Shown here: positions 1 to 10,295 of the stretch, in pieces
Layout of the letters: every line of letters starts with the position of its first letter
How positions within the stretch are numbered: the stretch's first letter is position 1
Assembly: GCF_009739465.1 (NCBI RefSeq)
Contig: NZ_WHOM01000045.1
Coordinates: 62,001-126,000 of the forward strand
DNA: 64,000 bases
Source of the DNA: Streptomyces apocyni
Lineage (GTDB): Bacteria; Actinomycetota; Actinomycetes; Streptomycetales; Streptomycetaceae
Direction of reading: 5' to 3'
Notes under the pieces: generated by a model
What the model saw: the letters and a program-made list of their open reading frames with translations, nothing else
The model's database searches: none
Told to the model about the DNA's origin: nothing
Program-made: the position numbers and the translations under genes

Positions 1-83
1 GGCGCCGGGTCCGCTACGTGATCGGCTCCGAGCCGGGCCAGGTCAACGGGATGCGATGGCGCCGGGAAGTCGCGTGCGGGTAG
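1..83 (+). CDS. C-terminal fragment of a small protein upstream of trpB (possibly TrpM/TrpX)
   Basis: An open frame enters from the left edge (first full codon at base 3) and ends at a TAG at 81-83. It encodes 26 residues starting RRVRYVIGSEPGQ and ending EVACG. In Streptomyces a small protein gene (trpM/trpX) usually lies just before trpB, so this is probably its tail. That is inference from position only, because I do not recognise the sequence itself. The start lies outside the window. Confidence 0.45.
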   Translation, partial: RRVRYVIGSEPGQVNGMRWRREVACG

Positions 84-93
84 GGGTTTCCTT

Positions 94-305
94 TTCCCCC
101 ACCCCGCCCTTTCCCGTAACTGGGGCTCCGCCCCAGACCCCGGTCCTCAAACGCCGGACGGGCTGGATTGTCGCCCGGGACGGGCTGAGATCTTCAGCCC
201 GTCAGGGGGGTACCTCCCGCTCGAGCGAAGCCGAGAGTGGGGGAGCTTGAGGACGAGCCCGAAGCGCGATCCGGGGGTCTGGGGGCTTGCCCCCCCCACG
301 CGGCG
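94..305. repeat. compound intergenic inverted repeat of Streptomyces type
   Basis: This gap upstream of trpB holds several nested hairpins: CTGGGGC/GCCCCAG at 120-136, a 10-bp stem GACGGGCTGA/TCAGCCCGTC at 179-203 around a GATCT loop, and a CTCCC...GGGAG element at 214-245. A long-range pair TCCTCAA (143-149) and TTGAGGA (248-254) encloses the inner elements. Such mosaics of GC-rich inverted repeats recur between genes in many Streptomyces genomes. It could act as a terminator or attenuator ahead of trpB. No coding potential is convincing here. Confidence 0.7.
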
Positions 306-430
306 AAGCCGCAAATGTCGCAGTCGGGAAGGGGCGGGATGGGGTGGGGTGAAAGAAGCCTCCTCACCCGCGGCGCGCACCCTCAGCTACTCGTGACCAC
401 GTCAACCCACGCCACGTAGGAGCATCTCGC

Positions 431-1672
431 ATGCCCAGCGAATTCTTCATCCCGGACCCGGAGGGTCAGGTCCCCAGCGCCGAAGGGTACTTCGGCGCAT
501 TCGGCGGCAAGTTCATCCCGGAGGCCCTCGTCGCCGCCGTGGACGAGGTCGCCGTCGAGTACGACAAGGCCAAGGCGGACCCCGCGTTCGCGGCCGAACT
601 CGACGACCTGCTCGTGAACTACACCGGCCGCCCCAGCTCCCTCACCGAGGTCCCCCGCTTCGCCGAACACGCGGGCGGGGCCCGGGTGTTCCTCAAGCGC
701 GAGGACCTCAACCACACCGGCTCACACAAGATCAACAACGTACTTGGCCAGGCGCTGCTCACCAAGCGCATGGGCAAGACACGCGTGATCGCCGAGACCG
801 GCGCGGGCCAGCACGGCGTCGCCACCGCCACCGCCTGCGCCCTGTTCGGCCTCGAGTGCACCATCTACATGGGCGAGATCGACACCCAGCGCCAGGCGCT
901 GAACGTCGCCCGGATGCGTATGCTCGGCGCCGAGGTCATCGCGGTCAAGTCCGGCTCCCGTACCCTCAAGGACGCCATCAACGAGGCGTTCCGTGACTGG
1001 GTCGCCAACGTGGACCGCACCCACTACCTGTTCGGGACGGTCGCCGGGCCGCACCCCTTCCCGGCCATGGTGCGCGACTTCCACCGCGTCATCGGCGTCG
1101 AGGCCAGACGCCAGATCCTGGACCGGGCCGGACGCCTGCCGGACGCCGCCGTCGCCTGCGTCGGCGGCGGCTCCAACGCCATCGGCCTCTTCCACGCCTT
1201 CATCCCCGACGCCGACGTACGCCTGATCGGCTGCGAGCCCGCCGGGCACGGAGTCGAGACCGGCGAGCACGCGGCGACCCTGACCGCAGGCGAGCCCGGC
1301 ATCCTGCACGGCTCCCGGTCCTACGTCCTCCAGGACGAGGAGGGCCAGATCACCGAGCCGTACTCGATCTCAGCCGGCCTTGACTACCCGGGCATCGGCC
1401 CCGAGCACGCCTACCTCAAGGACAGCGGCCGCGGCGAGTACCGCGCGGTCACCGACGACGCGGCGATGCAGGCCCTGCGCCTGCTGTCGCGCACCGAGGG
1501 CATCATCCCGGCCATCGAGAGCGCCCACGCGCTGGCCGGAGCGCTGGAAGTCGGCAAGGAGCTGGGCAAGGACGGGCTGCTCGTGGTCAATCTGTCCGGC
1601 CGTGGCGACAAGGACATGGACACCGCCGCCCGCTACTTTGGGCTGTACGACGGGGAGGGCGACGCCAAGTGA
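431..1672 (+). CDS. trpB: tryptophan synthase beta subunit
   Basis: This 413-residue cytosolic PLP enzyme condenses indole with L-serine to give L-tryptophan, working as an alpha2-beta2 complex with TrpA. The pyridoxal lysine is K100 in the motif HTGSHKINN, and the phosphate-binding glycine loop [10 protein letters not shown] is present. Length is normal for the family. The ATG at 431 follows a GTAGGAGC ribosome site at 416-423. The stop TGA overlaps the GTG start of trpA (bases 1669-1672), so the two subunits are translationally coupled. A repeat-rich 350-bp gap upstream suggests it may be separated from, or attenuated relative to, the earlier trp genes. Confidence 0.98.
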   Translation: MPSEFFIPDPEGQVPSAEGYFGAFGGKFIPEALVAAVDEVAVEYDKAKADPAFAAELDDLLVNYTGRPSSLTEVPRFAEHAGGARVFLKREDLNHTGSHKINNVLGQALLTKRMGKTRVIAETGAGQHGVATATACALFGLECTIYMGEIDTQRQALNVARMRMLGAEVIAVKSGSRTLKDAINEAFRDWVANVDRTHYLFGTVAGPHPFPAMVRDFHRVIGVEARRQILDRAGRLPDAAVACVGGGSNAIGLFHAFIPDADVRLIGCEPAGHGVETGEHAATLTAGEPGILHGSRSYVLQDEEGQITEPYSISAGLDYPGIGPEHAYLKDSGRGEYRAVTDDAAMQALRLLSRTEGIIPAIESAHALAGALEVGKELGKDGLLVVNLSGRGDKDMDTAARYFGLYDGEGDAK

Positions 1673-2502
1673 GCAGCACCATGAGCGGCGGCGGGAACAT
1701 CCAGCTGCTGAGCGACACACTCGCCCAGACGAAGGCCGAGAACCGGGCCGCGCTGATCGCCTACCTCCCGGCGGGCTTCCCGACGGTCGACGGCGGCATC
1801 GCGGCGGCCACCGCGGTCCTGGAGTCCGGCGCAGACATCGTCGAGATCGGCCTGCCGCACAGCGACCCGGTGCTCGACGGCCCGGTCATCCAGACCGCCG
1901 ACGACATCGCGCTGCGTGGCGGCCTGAAGATCGTCGACGTCCTGCGCACGGTCCGCGAGGCGCACACCGCGACGGGTAAGCCGGTCCTCGTCATGACGTA
2001 CTGGAACCCGATCGACCGCTACGGCGTGGAGCGATTCACCGCCGAGCTGGCCGAGGCGGGCGGCGCGGGCTGCATCCTGCCCGACCTGCCGGTCCAGGAG
2101 TCCGCGCAGTGGCGCGAGCACGCCGAGAAGCACGGCCTGGCCACGGTCTTCGTGGTCGCGCCGAGCAGCAAGGACGAGCGCCTGGCGAAGATCACCGAGG
2201 CGGGCTCCGGCTTTGTCTACGCCGCCTCGCTGATGGGCGTCACCGGCACCCGTGAGTCGGTCGGCGCGCAGGCCGCTGACCTGGTGCGCCGCACCCGGGC
2301 CACTACCGACCTGCCGGTCTGCGTCGGGCTCGGCGTGTCCAACGCCCGCCAGGCGGCCGAGGTCGCGGGCTTCGCCGACGGCGTGATCGTCGGCTCCGCG
2401 TTCGTCCAGCGGATGCTGGACGCCCCGGACGAGGCCGCGGGCCTGGCGGCGGTCCGCGCGCTCGCGGGCGAGCTCGCCGACGGCGTACGCAGGGACAGCT
2501 AG
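1669..2502 (+). CDS. trpA: tryptophan synthase alpha subunit
   Basis: This 277-residue TIM-barrel protein cleaves indole-3-glycerol phosphate to indole, which is channelled to TrpB. The catalytic pair expected from the family is visible: E59 in [13 protein letters not shown] and D70 in VLDGPVIQ. The C-terminal phosphate-binding segment GLGVSNARQ...[11 protein letters not shown] is intact. The GTG start at 1669 overlaps the trpB stop as GTGA, so no separate promoter is expected. A second in-frame ATG lies four codons in, but the overlapping GTG is the more typical arrangement for coupled Streptomyces genes. Confidence 0.97.
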   Translation: MSSTMSGGGNIQLLSDTLAQTKAENRAALIAYLPAGFPTVDGGIAAATAVLESGADIVEIGLPHSDPVLDGPVIQTADDIALRGGLKIVDVLRTVREAHTATGKPVLVMTYWNPIDRYGVERFTAELAEAGGAGCILPDLPVQESAQWREHAEKHGLATVFVVAPSSKDERLAKITEAGSGFVYAASLMGVTGTRESVGAQAADLVRRTRATTDLPVCVGLGVSNARQAAEVAGFADGVIVGSAFVQRMLDAPDEAAGLAAVRALAGELADGVRRDS

Positions 2503-2520
2503 GCGTACGGGTCGTATGTG

Positions 2521-2546
2521 CGGGTCATCCGTACGGGTCATCCGTA
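2521..2546 (+). repeat. 13-bp tandem duplication downstream of trpA
   Basis: The unit CGGGTCATCCGTA occurs twice back to back at 2521-2533 and 2534-2546, starting 18 bases after the trpA stop. The copies are identical, which suggests a recent slippage duplication. No function is evident. Confidence 0.8.
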
Positions 2547-2603
2547 CGAGTGGACCTGGGACCGGGGAGGCACGCTGGTGCCTCCCCGGTTCGTTTGCGG
2601 GAT

Positions 2604-3377
2604 GTGAGTGAGAACAGTCATGAGGGAAAGCGCACCGCCCGCGAGCGGCTGGCGATGGAGCGCGAGAAGCACAAGGCGCAGGAGAAACGGCGCCGCACGC
2701 TGATCGTGGCCGCGGCGGTGGTGGGTGTCCTGGGCCTGGCCGCCGCGATCGGGGTGATCGCCGCTGGCGGCGACGACAAGAAGGACACCTCGGGTCCCGT
2801 GGTCGCCCCGGCGGGTGCGAGCGGTGAGGACAGCCTCGTGATTCCGGTCGGAGAGGACGCCGCCCCGGCGACCCTCACCATCTGGGAGGACTTCCGCTGC
2901 CCGGCCTGCGCCCAGTTCGAGCAGGCATACAACCCCACGATCGACGAGCTCACCGACCAGGGGAAGCTCAAGGTCGAGTACCGCCTCGCCACGATCATCG
3001 ACGGCGGCTTCGGGGGTCAGGGCTCGCTGCGCGCGGCCAACGCCGCGGCCTGCGCCCAGGACGCCGGGAAGTTCAAGCCGTACCACGACGTCCTCTTCGA
3101 GAACCAGCCAGCGGAGGCGGACGACGCCTTCGCCGAGAACAGCAAACTGATCGAGCTCGCGGGCAAGGTAGACGGCCTCGACACCACCAGCTTCCAGAGT
3201 TGCGTCAACGACGGCACCCACGACAGCTGGGCCGCCAAGTCCAACGACGCCTTCCGCGAGGGCGGCTTCCGGGGCACCCCGACCGTGCTGCTCGACGGCG
3301 AGGACATCTTCGGGGACCAGCAGAACCCGCTCACGCCCGAAAAGCTGAAGCAGATGGTCGAGGACGCGGCCGGGTAG
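2604..3377 (+). CDS. membrane-anchored DsbA-like thioredoxin-fold protein
   Basis: A 257-residue protein that probably acts as an extracytoplasmic disulfide oxidoreductase. A basic, charged N-terminus (about 1-31) is followed by one transmembrane helix (about 33-55), a GGDDKKD linker, and a DsbA/Thioredoxin_4-type domain with the redox motif C99-P-A-C102 in WEDFRCPACAQFE. The C-terminal FRGTPTVLLDG segment carries the cis-Pro of the fold. I chose the GTG at 2604 because family members begin with S-E-x-x-x-E-G-K-R; the frame is open further upstream to 2550. It lies between trpA and lgt, which makes secreted or lipoprotein clients likely, although that is inference. Confidence 0.88.
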   Translation: MSENSHEGKRTARERLAMEREKHKAQEKRRRTLIVAAAVVGVLGLAAAIGVIAAGGDDKKDTSGPVVAPAGASGEDSLVIPVGEDAAPATLTIWEDFRCPACAQFEQAYNPTIDELTDQGKLKVEYRLATIIDGGFGGQGSLRAANAAACAQDAGKFKPYHDVLFENQPAEADDAFAENSKLIELAGKVDGLDTTSFQSCVNDGTHDSWAAKSNDAFREGGFRGTPTVLLDGEDIFGDQQNPLTPEKLKQMVEDAAG

Positions 3378-3502
3378 CCGGGCCGAAGGGGCTGCGCGGA
3401 GGCACCTGCGCTGAGGGACTGCGCCAAGGGATACCCGTTACGCAGCCGTAAGGCGGGCTGAATGCCACACACCGGGCCCGGCACGGTAGCGTCGACATCG
3501 CC

Positions 3503-4513
3503 ATGGAAATCCTTGCCTTCATTCCCAGTCCGTCCCAGGGCGAGATCGCCCTCTTCGGCGTGCCTCTGCGCGGTTACGCGTTCTGCATCATCCTCGGCGT
3601 CTTCGCCGCCGTCTGGCTCGGCGGGCGGCGCTGGGTCGCCCGCGGCGGCCAGGTCGGCACGGTCGCCGACATCGCTGTCTGGGCGGTGCCCTTCGGCCTG
3701 GTCGGCGGTCGGCTCTACCACGTCATCACGGACTATGAGCTGTACTTCAGCGAGGGCCGTAACTGGGTCGACGCCTTCAAGATCTGGGAGGGCGGCCTCG
3801 GCATCTGGGGCGCCATCGCGCTCGGCGCGCTCGGCGCCTGGATCGGCTGCCGCCGCCGCGGCATCCCGCTGCCCGCCTACGCCGACGCGATCGCGCCCGG
3901 TATCGCCATCGCCCAGGCGCTCGGCCGCTGGGGCAACTGGTTCAACCAGGAGCTGTACGGCCGGGCCACGGACCTGCCCTGGGCGCTGGAGATCACCCGC
4001 TCCGACGGCGGCCGGGTCCCCGGCACGTACCATCCGACCTTCCTCTACGAGTCGCTGTGGTGCATCGGCGTCGCCCTCCTGGTGATCTGGGCGGACCGCC
4101 GCTTCAAGCTGGGGCACGGAAGGGCCTTCGCCCTGTACGTCGCGGCGTACTGCGCGGGGCGCGGCTGGATCGAGTACATGCGGGTCGACGACGTTCAGAT
4201 GAACGACGTCCTCGGGCTGCGCCTGAACGTCTGGACCTCGATCGTCGTCTTCACCCTCGCCGTCGCGTACATGGTCGTGTCCGCCCGACTGCGGCCAGGC
4301 CGCGAGGAAGTCGTGGAGCCGGTCACGGACCATCCCACCGAGGCAGAGGCAGAGGCAGAGGCAGACGACGGCGAGTCGGCGTCCAGCGACGCGGGCACCG
4401 CCGATGACACCGCCGACACCACCAAGCCCACGGACCTGACCAAAAAGGCCGACCCCGACGAGCCGAAGGCGCAAACGTCGGACGGCGAAGCCAAGTCGAT
4501 CAACAAGGCCTAA
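3503..4513 (+). CDS. lgt: prolipoprotein diacylglyceryl transferase
   Basis: This 336-residue polytopic membrane enzyme transfers diacylglycerol from phosphatidylglycerol to the lipobox cysteine of prolipoproteins. Several hydrophobic helices are clear, and the family signature around ALGRWGNWFNQELYG is intact, as is the GGRLYHVI segment carrying a conserved histidine. Beyond about residue 265 there is a long charged tail with an E-A microrepeat (hexamer GAGGCA repeated near 4340-4363) and many D/T/K residues. Actinobacterial Lgt proteins often carry such disordered extensions. The ATG at 3503 lacks a strong ribosome site. The gap from 3378 to 3502 shows nothing clear. Confidence 0.95.
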   Translation: MEILAFIPSPSQGEIALFGVPLRGYAFCIILGVFAAVWLGGRRWVARGGQVGTVADIAVWAVPFGLVGGRLYHVITDYELYFSEGRNWVDAFKIWEGGLGIWGAIALGALGAWIGCRRRGIPLPAYADAIAPGIAIAQALGRWGNWFNQELYGRATDLPWALEITRSDGGRVPGTYHPTFLYESLWCIGVALLVIWADRRFKLGHGRAFALYVAAYCAGRGWIEYMRVDDVQMNDVLGLRLNVWTSIVVFTLAVAYMVVSARLRPGREEVVEPVTDHPTEAEAEAEADDGESASSDAGTADDTADTTKPTDLTKKADPDEPKAQTSDGEAKSINKA

Positions 4514-4533
4514 CGCCTCCAGCAACGGCCATG

Positions 4534-4565
4534 GGCCCCCGCCAGACCACGGTCAGGCGGGGGCC
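4534..4565 (+). terminator. hairpin terminator after lgt
   Basis: A perfect 10-bp stem GGCCCCCGCC (4534-4543) pairs with GGCGGGGGCC (4556-4565), and the loop can add four GACC/GGTC pairs. It starts 20 bases after the lgt stop and lacks a long U-tract, as is common in Streptomyces. Confidence 0.8.
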
Positions 4566-4679
4566 TTCGCGCGTCGCTGAGGGGCCCTCAACTCCCGGTA
4601 AGCCAGGCCTTCCTTGCTGGCGAGAGCCATTTTTCGCGCGTAGGTTCGATCGCGGATACAGGCGAACGAGGGGGCCAGA

Positions 4680-5411
4680 ATGTCGATCATCGACAACGAG
4701 GCGGAGCTGCATGCGGCGCACCGCGACAACCACACGCACCGCGATGTGAACGGTGGCTGGCTGCGCCCGGCCGTCTTCGGTGCGATGGACGGTCTGGTCT
4801 CGAATCTGGCCCTGATGACCGGTGTCGCGGGCGGCTCGGTCTCGCAGCAGACCATCGTGCTCACCGGACTCGCCGGACTCGCGGCCGGGGCGTTCTCGAT
4901 GGCCGCGGGGGAGTACGTCTCGGTCGCCTCGCAGCGCGACCTGGTCCAGGCCGAGCTGGACATCGAACGCCGTGAGCTGCGTAAGCACCCCAAGGACGAG
5001 ATGAAGGAGCTCGCCGCGCTCTACGAGTCCCGTGGTGTCGAGCCGAAGCTGGCCCGTGAGGTCGCCCGGCAGCTGTCCAGGGACCCGGAGCAGGCCCTGG
5101 AGATCCACGCCCGCGAGGAGCTCGGCATCGACCCGGGCGGCCTGCCCTCGCCGATGGTGGCCGCGGTGTCGTCGTTCGGTGCCTTCGCGCTGGGCGCGAT
5201 CCTGCCCGTGCTGCCGTATCTGCTGGGCGCGGGCGCCCTGTGGCCCGCCGTGCTGGTGGCGCTGATCGGGCTGTTCGTGTGTGGTGCCGTGGTGTCCCGG
5301 GTCACGGCGCGAAGCTGGTGGTACAGCGGGCTGCGGCAGCTCGCCCTGGGTGGCGCGGCGGCGGGTGTGACGTACGCCCTGGGCACGGCCTTCGGTGCGG
5401 CCCTAGGATGA
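4680..5411 (+). CDS. VIT1/CCC1-family membrane transporter
   Basis: A 243-residue membrane protein of the VIT1/CCC1 family, which moves ferrous iron or manganese across membranes in characterised members. The N-terminal helix pair (FGAMDGLVSNLALMTGVAGG, then AAGAFSMAAGEYVSVASQRD) contains the conserved acidic and methionine positions of the ion path. A cytosolic helical segment (about 85-150) with many E/R residues matches the metal-binding hairpin, and three more helices follow. The ATG at 4680 has a GAACGAGGGGG site at 4663-4673. It lies alone between a terminator and the gltB leader. The substrate is not determinable from sequence alone. Confidence 0.87.
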   Translation: MSIIDNEAELHAAHRDNHTHRDVNGGWLRPAVFGAMDGLVSNLALMTGVAGGSVSQQTIVLTGLAGLAAGAFSMAAGEYVSVASQRDLVQAELDIERRELRKHPKDEMKELAALYESRGVEPKLAREVARQLSRDPEQALEIHAREELGIDPGGLPSPMVAAVSSFGAFALGAILPVLPYLLGAGALWPAVLVALIGLFVCGAVVSRVTARSWWYSGLRQLALGGAAAGVTYALGTAFGAALG

Positions 5412-5445
5412 ACCACCTGTGGGTCTATACAGGTCCCTGCATAAC

Positions 5446-5477
5446 TAGTCGTTACTCGGCGGTTTCGATTCCTTAAT
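5446..5477 (-). promoter_or_regulatory. GlnR-like box, distal
   Basis: On the minus strand the core GAAAC-N6-GTAAC (plus strand 5451-5466, written GTTAC-TCGGCG-GTTTC) matches the inner b and a half-sites of the actinomycete GlnR consensus (gTnAc-n6-GaAAc repeats). The outer half-sites are degenerate. It lies about 250 bp upstream of gltB, a nitrogen-assimilation gene, which makes the match plausible but unproven. Confidence 0.35.
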
Positions 5478-5585
5478 CGCCGGGCATGAGCCGTAAGCGC
5501 CGCGGGCAATGACGCTCGCTCGCCATGGGCCGACGGTCATCGACCTGTCCGCATTGGTCCTCACCCACCGCTATGAGCGGTGTCC

Positions 5586-5632
5586 ACATGATGGAACGAA
5601 GTATCCGGTTTCCGAGATTCGCTTCATCATGT
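5586..5632. promoter_or_regulatory. 47-bp imperfect dyad in the gltB leader
   Basis: The arms ACATGATGGAACGAA (5586-5600) and TTCGCTTCATCATGT (5618-5632) are inverted with 13 of 15 positions matching, around a 17-bp centre. It ends 82 bp before the gltB start, the usual place for an operator or activator site. The dyad symmetry is directly visible; the bound protein is unknown. Confidence 0.6.
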
Positions 5633-5646
5633 AACCTGCACGAAAT
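5631..5646 (+). promoter_or_regulatory. GlnR-like half-box pair, proximal
   Basis: GTAAC (5631-5635), six bases, then GAAAT (5642-5646) matches the GlnR a-b site gTnAc-n6-GaAAc except for the last base. It overlaps the right end of the dyad and sits 69 bp upstream of gltB. Only one a-b unit is good; the neighbouring unit is degenerate. Confidence 0.4.
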
Positions 5647-5714
5647 TTTGATCCCTGAGGGCCAACGTCGTCCCTCGGCACTGCACATCTGCCACGACGA
5701 CGACGGGAGAGCCG

Positions 5715-8700
5715 ATGCGTTCCGACGCCTGGTCGCCCATGGACGGTCGCCCTGCTCAGCAGGGGCTGTACGACCCCCGTAACGAACACGACGCCTGTGG
5801 TGTCGGGTTCGTGGCCACCCTGACCGGTGTTGCCAGCCACGAGCTGGTGGAGCAGGCGCTGACCGTACTGCGCAATCTCGAGCACCGCGGCGCCACCGGC
5901 TCCGAGCCCGACTCGGGCGACGGCGCGGGCATCCTGCTCCAGGTCCCGCACGCCTTCCTCACCGAGGTCAGCGACTTCCCGCTGCCCGAGGCCGGCGCCT
6001 ACGCCGTCGGTATCGCCTTCCTGCCGCAGGACACGGCCGCCGACGCGGTCGCGACGATCGAGGCCATCGCCGCCGAGGAGGGACTCGACGTCCTCGGCTG
6101 GCGCGAGGTGCCCGTCGCCCCCGAGCTGCTCGGCGCCTCCGCCCGCTCGACGATGCCGGAGTTCCGCCAGCTGTTCGTCGCCGACGGCGCCAGCACCGGC
6201 ATCGCGCTCGACCGCAAGGCGTTCGCGCTGCGCAAGCGCGCCGAGCGCGAGGCCGGGACGTACTTCCCCTCGCTCTCCGCCCGCACGATCGTGTACAAGG
6301 GCATGCTGACCACCGGCCAGCTGGAGCCCTTCTTCCCCGACCTCTCGGACCGCCGCTTCGCGTCCGCGGTCTCGCTGGTCCACTCGCGGTTCTCGACGAA
6401 CACCTTCCCGAGCTGGCCGCTGGCCCACCCGTACCGCTTCGTCGCGCACAACGGCGAGATCAACACGGTCAAGGGCAACCGCAACTGGATGAAGGCCCGC
6501 GAGTCCCAGCTTGTCTCCGACCTCTTCGGCAGCGAGCGCGACATCGAGCGGGTCTTCCCGGTCTGCACCCCCGACGCCTCCGACTCGGCCTCCTTCGACG
6601 AGGTCCTCGAGCTGCTGCACCTCGGTGGCCGGTCGCTGCCGCACAGCGTGCTGATGATGATCCCCGAGGCCTGGGAGAACCACGCCTCGATGGACCCGGC
6701 ACGCCGCGCCTTCTACCAGTACCACTCCACGATGATGGAGCCCTGGGACGGCCCCGCCTGCGTCACCTTCACCGACGGCACCCAGGTCGGCGCGGTCCTG
6801 GACCGCAACGGCCTGCGCCCCGGCCGCTACTGGGTCACCGACGACGGCCTGGTCGTCCTCGGCTCCGAGGTCGGCGTCCTCGACATCGACCCGGCCAAGG
6901 TCGTCCGCAAGGGCCGTCTGCAGCCCGGCAAGATGTTCCTCGTCGACACCGCCGAGCACCGCATCGTCGAAGACGACGAGATCAAGGGCGAACTCGCCGC
7001 GGCCGAGCCGTACCAGGAGTGGCTGGAGGCCGGGGAGATCCAGCTCGGCGACCTGCCCGAGCGTGAGCACATCGTGCACACCCACGCCTCGGTCACCCGC
7101 CGCCAGCAGACCTTCGGCTACACCGAGGAAGAGCTGCGCATCCTGCTCACGCCGATGGCCAAGACCGGCGGCGAGCCGCTCGGCTCCATGGGTACGGACA
7201 CCCCGATCGCGGCCCTGTCCGAGCGCCCCCGGCTGATCTTCGACTACTTCACCCAGCTGTTCGCGCAGGTCACCAACCCGCCGCTGGACGCCATCCGCGA
7301 GGAGCTCGTCACCTCGCTGCACTCCTCGCTCGGCCCGCAGGGCAACCTGCTCGACCCGACCGCCGCGTCCTGCCGCAGCGTCACGCTGCCCTTCCCGGTG
7401 ATCGACAACGACGAGCTGGCCAAGCTCATCCACATCAACGCCGACGGCGACATGCCCGGCATGACGGCCGCCACGCTCTCCGGCCTCTACCGGGTCTCCG
7501 GCGGCGGCGACGCGCTGGCCGCCCGGATCGAGGAGATCTGCGCCGAGGCCGACGCCGCCATCGAGGGCGGCGCCCGGCTGATCGTGCTCTCCGACCGGCA
7601 CTCGGACGCCGAGCACGCGCCGATCCCCTCGCTGCTGCTCACCGCGGCCGTGCACCACCACCTGATCCGCACCAAGCAGCGCACCCAGGTCGGCCTGCTG
7701 GTCGAGGCGGGCGACGTCCGCGAGGTGCACCACGTAGCGCTGCTCATCGGCTACGGTGCCGCGGCCGTCAACCCGTACCTGGCCATGGAGTCCGTCGAGG
7801 ACCTGGTCAGGGCCGGAACGTTCCTGCCGGGCAGTGAGCCCGAGCAGGCCATCCGCAACCTGATCTACGCCCTCGGCAAGGGCGTGCTGAAGGTCATGTC
7901 CAAGATGGGCATCTCGACCGTCGCCTCCTACCGTGGCGCGCAGGTCTTCGAGGCCATCGGCCTGGACCAGGACTTCGTCGCGAAGTACTTCAACGGCACC
8001 ACCTCCAAGCTGGGTGGCGTCGGCATCGACATCATCGCCAGCGAGGTCGCCGCCCGGCACGCCAAGGCCTACCCGGCCTCCGGCGTCCCCTCCGCGCACC
8101 GCGCCCTCGACATCGGCGGCGAGTACCAGTGGCGCCGCGAGGGCGAGCCGCACCTGTTCGACCCCGAGACGGTCTTCCGGCTGCAGCACGCGTCCCGCAA
8201 CCGCCGCTACGACGTCTTCAAGCAGTACACGGACCGGGTCAACGAGCAGTCCGAGCGGCTGATGACGCTGCGCGGCCTGTTCGGCTTCAAGGCTGGCGAA
8301 GCTGCCGGTACGGGCCGCCAGCCGATCTCCATCGACGAGGTCGAGCCCGTCTCGGAGATCGTCAAGCGCTTCTCCACCGGCGCCATGTCGTACGGCTCCA
8401 TCTCCCAGGAGGCGCACGAGACCCTCGCCATCGCCATGAACCAGCTGGGCGGCAAGTCCAACACCGGTGAGGGCGGCGAGGACGCCGAGCGCCTGTACGA
8501 CCCGGCGCGCCGCTCGTCCATCAAGCAGGTCGCCTCCGGCCGCTTCGGTGTGACCAGCGAGTACCTGGTCAACGCGGACGACATCCAGATCAAGATGGCC
8601 CAGGGCGCCAAGCCCGGCGAGGGCGGCCAGCTGCCAGGACACAAGGTCTACCCGTGGGTCGCCAAGACCCGGCACTCCACGCCTGGCGTCGGCCTGATCT

Positions 8701-10295
8701 CGCCGCCGCCGCACCACGACATCTACTCCATCGAGGACCTGGCTCAGCTGATCCACGACCTCAAGAACGCCAACCCGGCGGCACGTATCCACGTGAAGCT
8801 GGTGTCGGAGGTCGGCGTCGGCACGGTCGCCGCGGGTGTCTCCAAGGCGCACGCGGACGTGGTCCTGATCTCCGGACACGACGGCGGTACGGGCGCCTCG
8901 CCGCTCACCTCGCTCAAGCACGCGGGCGGCCCCTGGGAACTCGGCCTCGCCGAGACCCAGCAGACCCTGCTGCTCAACGGCCTGCGCGACCGCATCGTCG
9001 TACAGACCGACGGCCAGCTCAAGACCGGCCGTGACGTGGTCATCGCCGCGCTCCTCGGCGCCGAGGAGTTCGGCTTCGCCTCCGCGCCGCTGGTCGTCTC
9101 CGGCTGCATCATGATGCGCGTCTGCCACCTGGACACCTGCCCGGTCGGCATCGCCACCCAGAACCCGGAGCTGCGGAGTCGCTTCTCCGGCAAGGCCGAG
9201 TACATCGTCAACTTCTTCGAGTTCGTCGCCGAAGAGGTCCGCGAGATCCTCGCCGAGCTCGGCTTCCGCTCCATCGAGGAGGCCGTCGGCCACGCCGAGC
9301 TGCTCGACACCGACCGTGCCGTCAGCCACTGGAAGACCCAGGGCCTGGACCTGGAGCCGCTGTTCCACGTCCCGGACCTCCCGGACGGCGCCGTACGCCA
9401 CCAGCTGATCGAGCAGGACCACGGCCTGGAGAAGGCGCTCGACAACGAGCTGATCAAGCTCGCCGCCGACGCGCTGGCCGCCAACTCCGTCGAGGACGCG
9501 CGGCCCGTACGCGCCCAGGTCGCGATCCGGAACATCAACCGGACCGTCGGCACGATGCTCGGCCACGAGGTCACCAAGAAGTTCGGCGGCGCGGGCCTGC
9601 CCGACAACACCATCGACATCACCTTCACCGGCTCCGCGGGCCAGTCCTTCGGCGCCTTCGTGCCGCGCGGTGTGACGCTGCGCCTGGAGGGCGACGCCAA
9701 CGACTACGTCGGCAAGGGCCTCTCCGGCGGCCGCCTCGTCGTCCGCCCGGACCGTGGCGCCGACCACCTCGCCGAGTACTCGACCATCGCGGGCAACACC
9801 ATCGCCTACGGCGCGACCGGCGGCGAGATCTTCCTGCGCGGCCGGGTCGGCGAGCGGTTCTGCGTCCGTAATTCCGGTGCCACGGTCGTCTCGGAGGGCG
9901 TGGGCGACCACGGCTGCGAGTACATGACCGGTGGCCACGCGGTGGTGCTCGGCGAGACGGGCCGTAACTTCGCGGCCGGTATGTCCGGTGGCGTCGCGTA
10001 CGTGATCGACCTCGACCTGGACCAGGTCAACTCCGGCAACGCCGCGGCCGTCGAGAGCCTCGACGCCACGGACCAGCAGTGGCTGCACGACGTGGTGCGC
10101 CGCCACCAGGAGGAGACCGGCTCCACCGTCGCCGAGAAGCTGCTCGCCGAGTGGGACACGGCCGTGACCCGCTTCAGCAAGATCATCCCCAGCACCTACA
10201 AGGCAGTGCTCGCCGCCAAGGACGCCGCCGAGCGAGCCGGACTCCCGGAGTCCGAGATCACCGAGAAGATGATGGAGGCGGCGACCCATGGCTGA
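5715..10295 (+). CDS. gltB: glutamate synthase large subunit
   Basis: This 1526-residue enzyme forms glutamate from 2-oxoglutarate and glutamine-derived ammonia, in complex with GltD. In order it has an N-terminal glutaminase domain whose nucleophile is C28 in HDACGVGF after a 27-residue propeptide, a central domain, an FMN/2-oxoglutarate barrel (about 830-1200) with the 3Fe-4S cysteines C1131, C1137 and C1142, and a C-terminal beta-helix domain with GXXG repeats. The ATG at 5715 has a GGGAGA site at 5705-5710. The 3' end overlaps gltD by 8 bp. The 300-bp leader carries a dyad and GlnR-like boxes, so nitrogen control is likely. Confidence 0.98.
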   Translation: MRSDAWSPMDGRPAQQGLYDPRNEHDACGVGFVATLTGVASHELVEQALTVLRNLEHRGATGSEPDSGDGAGILLQVPHAFLTEVSDFPLPEAGAYAVGIAFLPQDTAADAVATIEAIAAEEGLDVLGWREVPVAPELLGASARSTMPEFRQLFVADGASTGIALDRKAFALRKRAEREAGTYFPSLSARTIVYKGMLTTGQLEPFFPDLSDRRFASAVSLVHSRFSTNTFPSWPLAHPYRFVAHNGEINTVKGNRNWMKARESQLVSDLFGSERDIERVFPVCTPDASDSASFDEVLELLHLGGRSLPHSVLMMIPEAWENHASMDPARRAFYQYHSTMMEPWDGPACVTFTDGTQVGAVLDRNGLRPGRYWVTDDGLVVLGSEVGVLDIDPAKVVRKGRLQPGKMFLVDTAEHRIVEDDEIKGELAAAEPYQEWLEAGEIQLGDLPEREHIVHTHASVTRRQQTFGYTEEELRILLTPMAKTGGEPLGSMGTDTPIAALSERPRLIFDYFTQLFAQVTNPPLDAIREELVTSLHSSLGPQGNLLDPTAASCRSVTLPFPVIDNDELAKLIHINADGDMPGMTAATLSGLYRVSGGGDALAARIEEICAEADAAIEGGARLIVLSDRHSDAEHAPIPSLLLTAAVHHHLIRTKQRTQVGLLVEAGDVREVHHVALLIGYGAAAVNPYLAMESVEDLVRAGTFLPGSEPEQAIRNLIYALGKGVLKVMSKMGISTVASYRGAQVFEAIGLDQDFVAKYFNGTTSKLGGVGIDIIASEVAARHAKAYPASGVPSAHRALDIGGEYQWRREGEPHLFDPETVFRLQHASRNRRYDVFKQYTDRVNEQSERLMTLRGLFGFKAGEAAGTGRQPISIDEVEPVSEIVKRFSTGAMSYGSISQEAHETLAIAMNQLGGKSNTGEGGEDAERLYDPARRSSIKQVASGRFGVTSEYLVNADDIQIKMAQGAKPGEGGQLPGHKVYPWVAKTRHSTPGVGLISPPPHHDIYSIEDLAQLIHDLKNANPAARIHVKLVSEVGVGTVAAGVSKAHADVVLISGHDGGTGASPLTSLKHAGGPWELGLAETQQTLLLNGLRDRIVVQTDGQLKTGRDVVIAALLGAEEFGFASAPLVVSGCIMMRVCHLDTCPVGIATQNPELRSRFSGKAEYIVNFFEFVAEEVREILAELGFRSIEEAVGHAELLDTDRAVSHWKTQGLDLEPLFHVPDLPDGAVRHQLIEQDHGLEKALDNELIKLAADALAANSVEDARPVRAQVAIRNINRTVGTMLGHEVTKKFGGAGLPDNTIDITFTGSAGQSFGAFVPRGVTLRLEGDANDYVGKGLSGGRLVVRPDRGADHLAEYSTIAGNTIAYGATGGEIFLRGRVGERFCVRNSGATVVSEGVGDHGCEYMTGGHAVVLGETGRNFAAGMSGGVAYVIDLDLDQVNSGNAAAVESLDATDQQWLHDVVRRHQEETGSTVAEKLLAEWDTAVTRFSKIIPSTYKAVLAAKDAAERAGLPESEITEKMMEAATHG

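Noticed and set aside
5571..10289. A 1572-codon open frame on the minus strand opposite gltB
   Set aside because: It is a mirror of gltB produced by high GC in third positions; the product is a low-complexity V/L/G/R-rich sequence with no family pattern.
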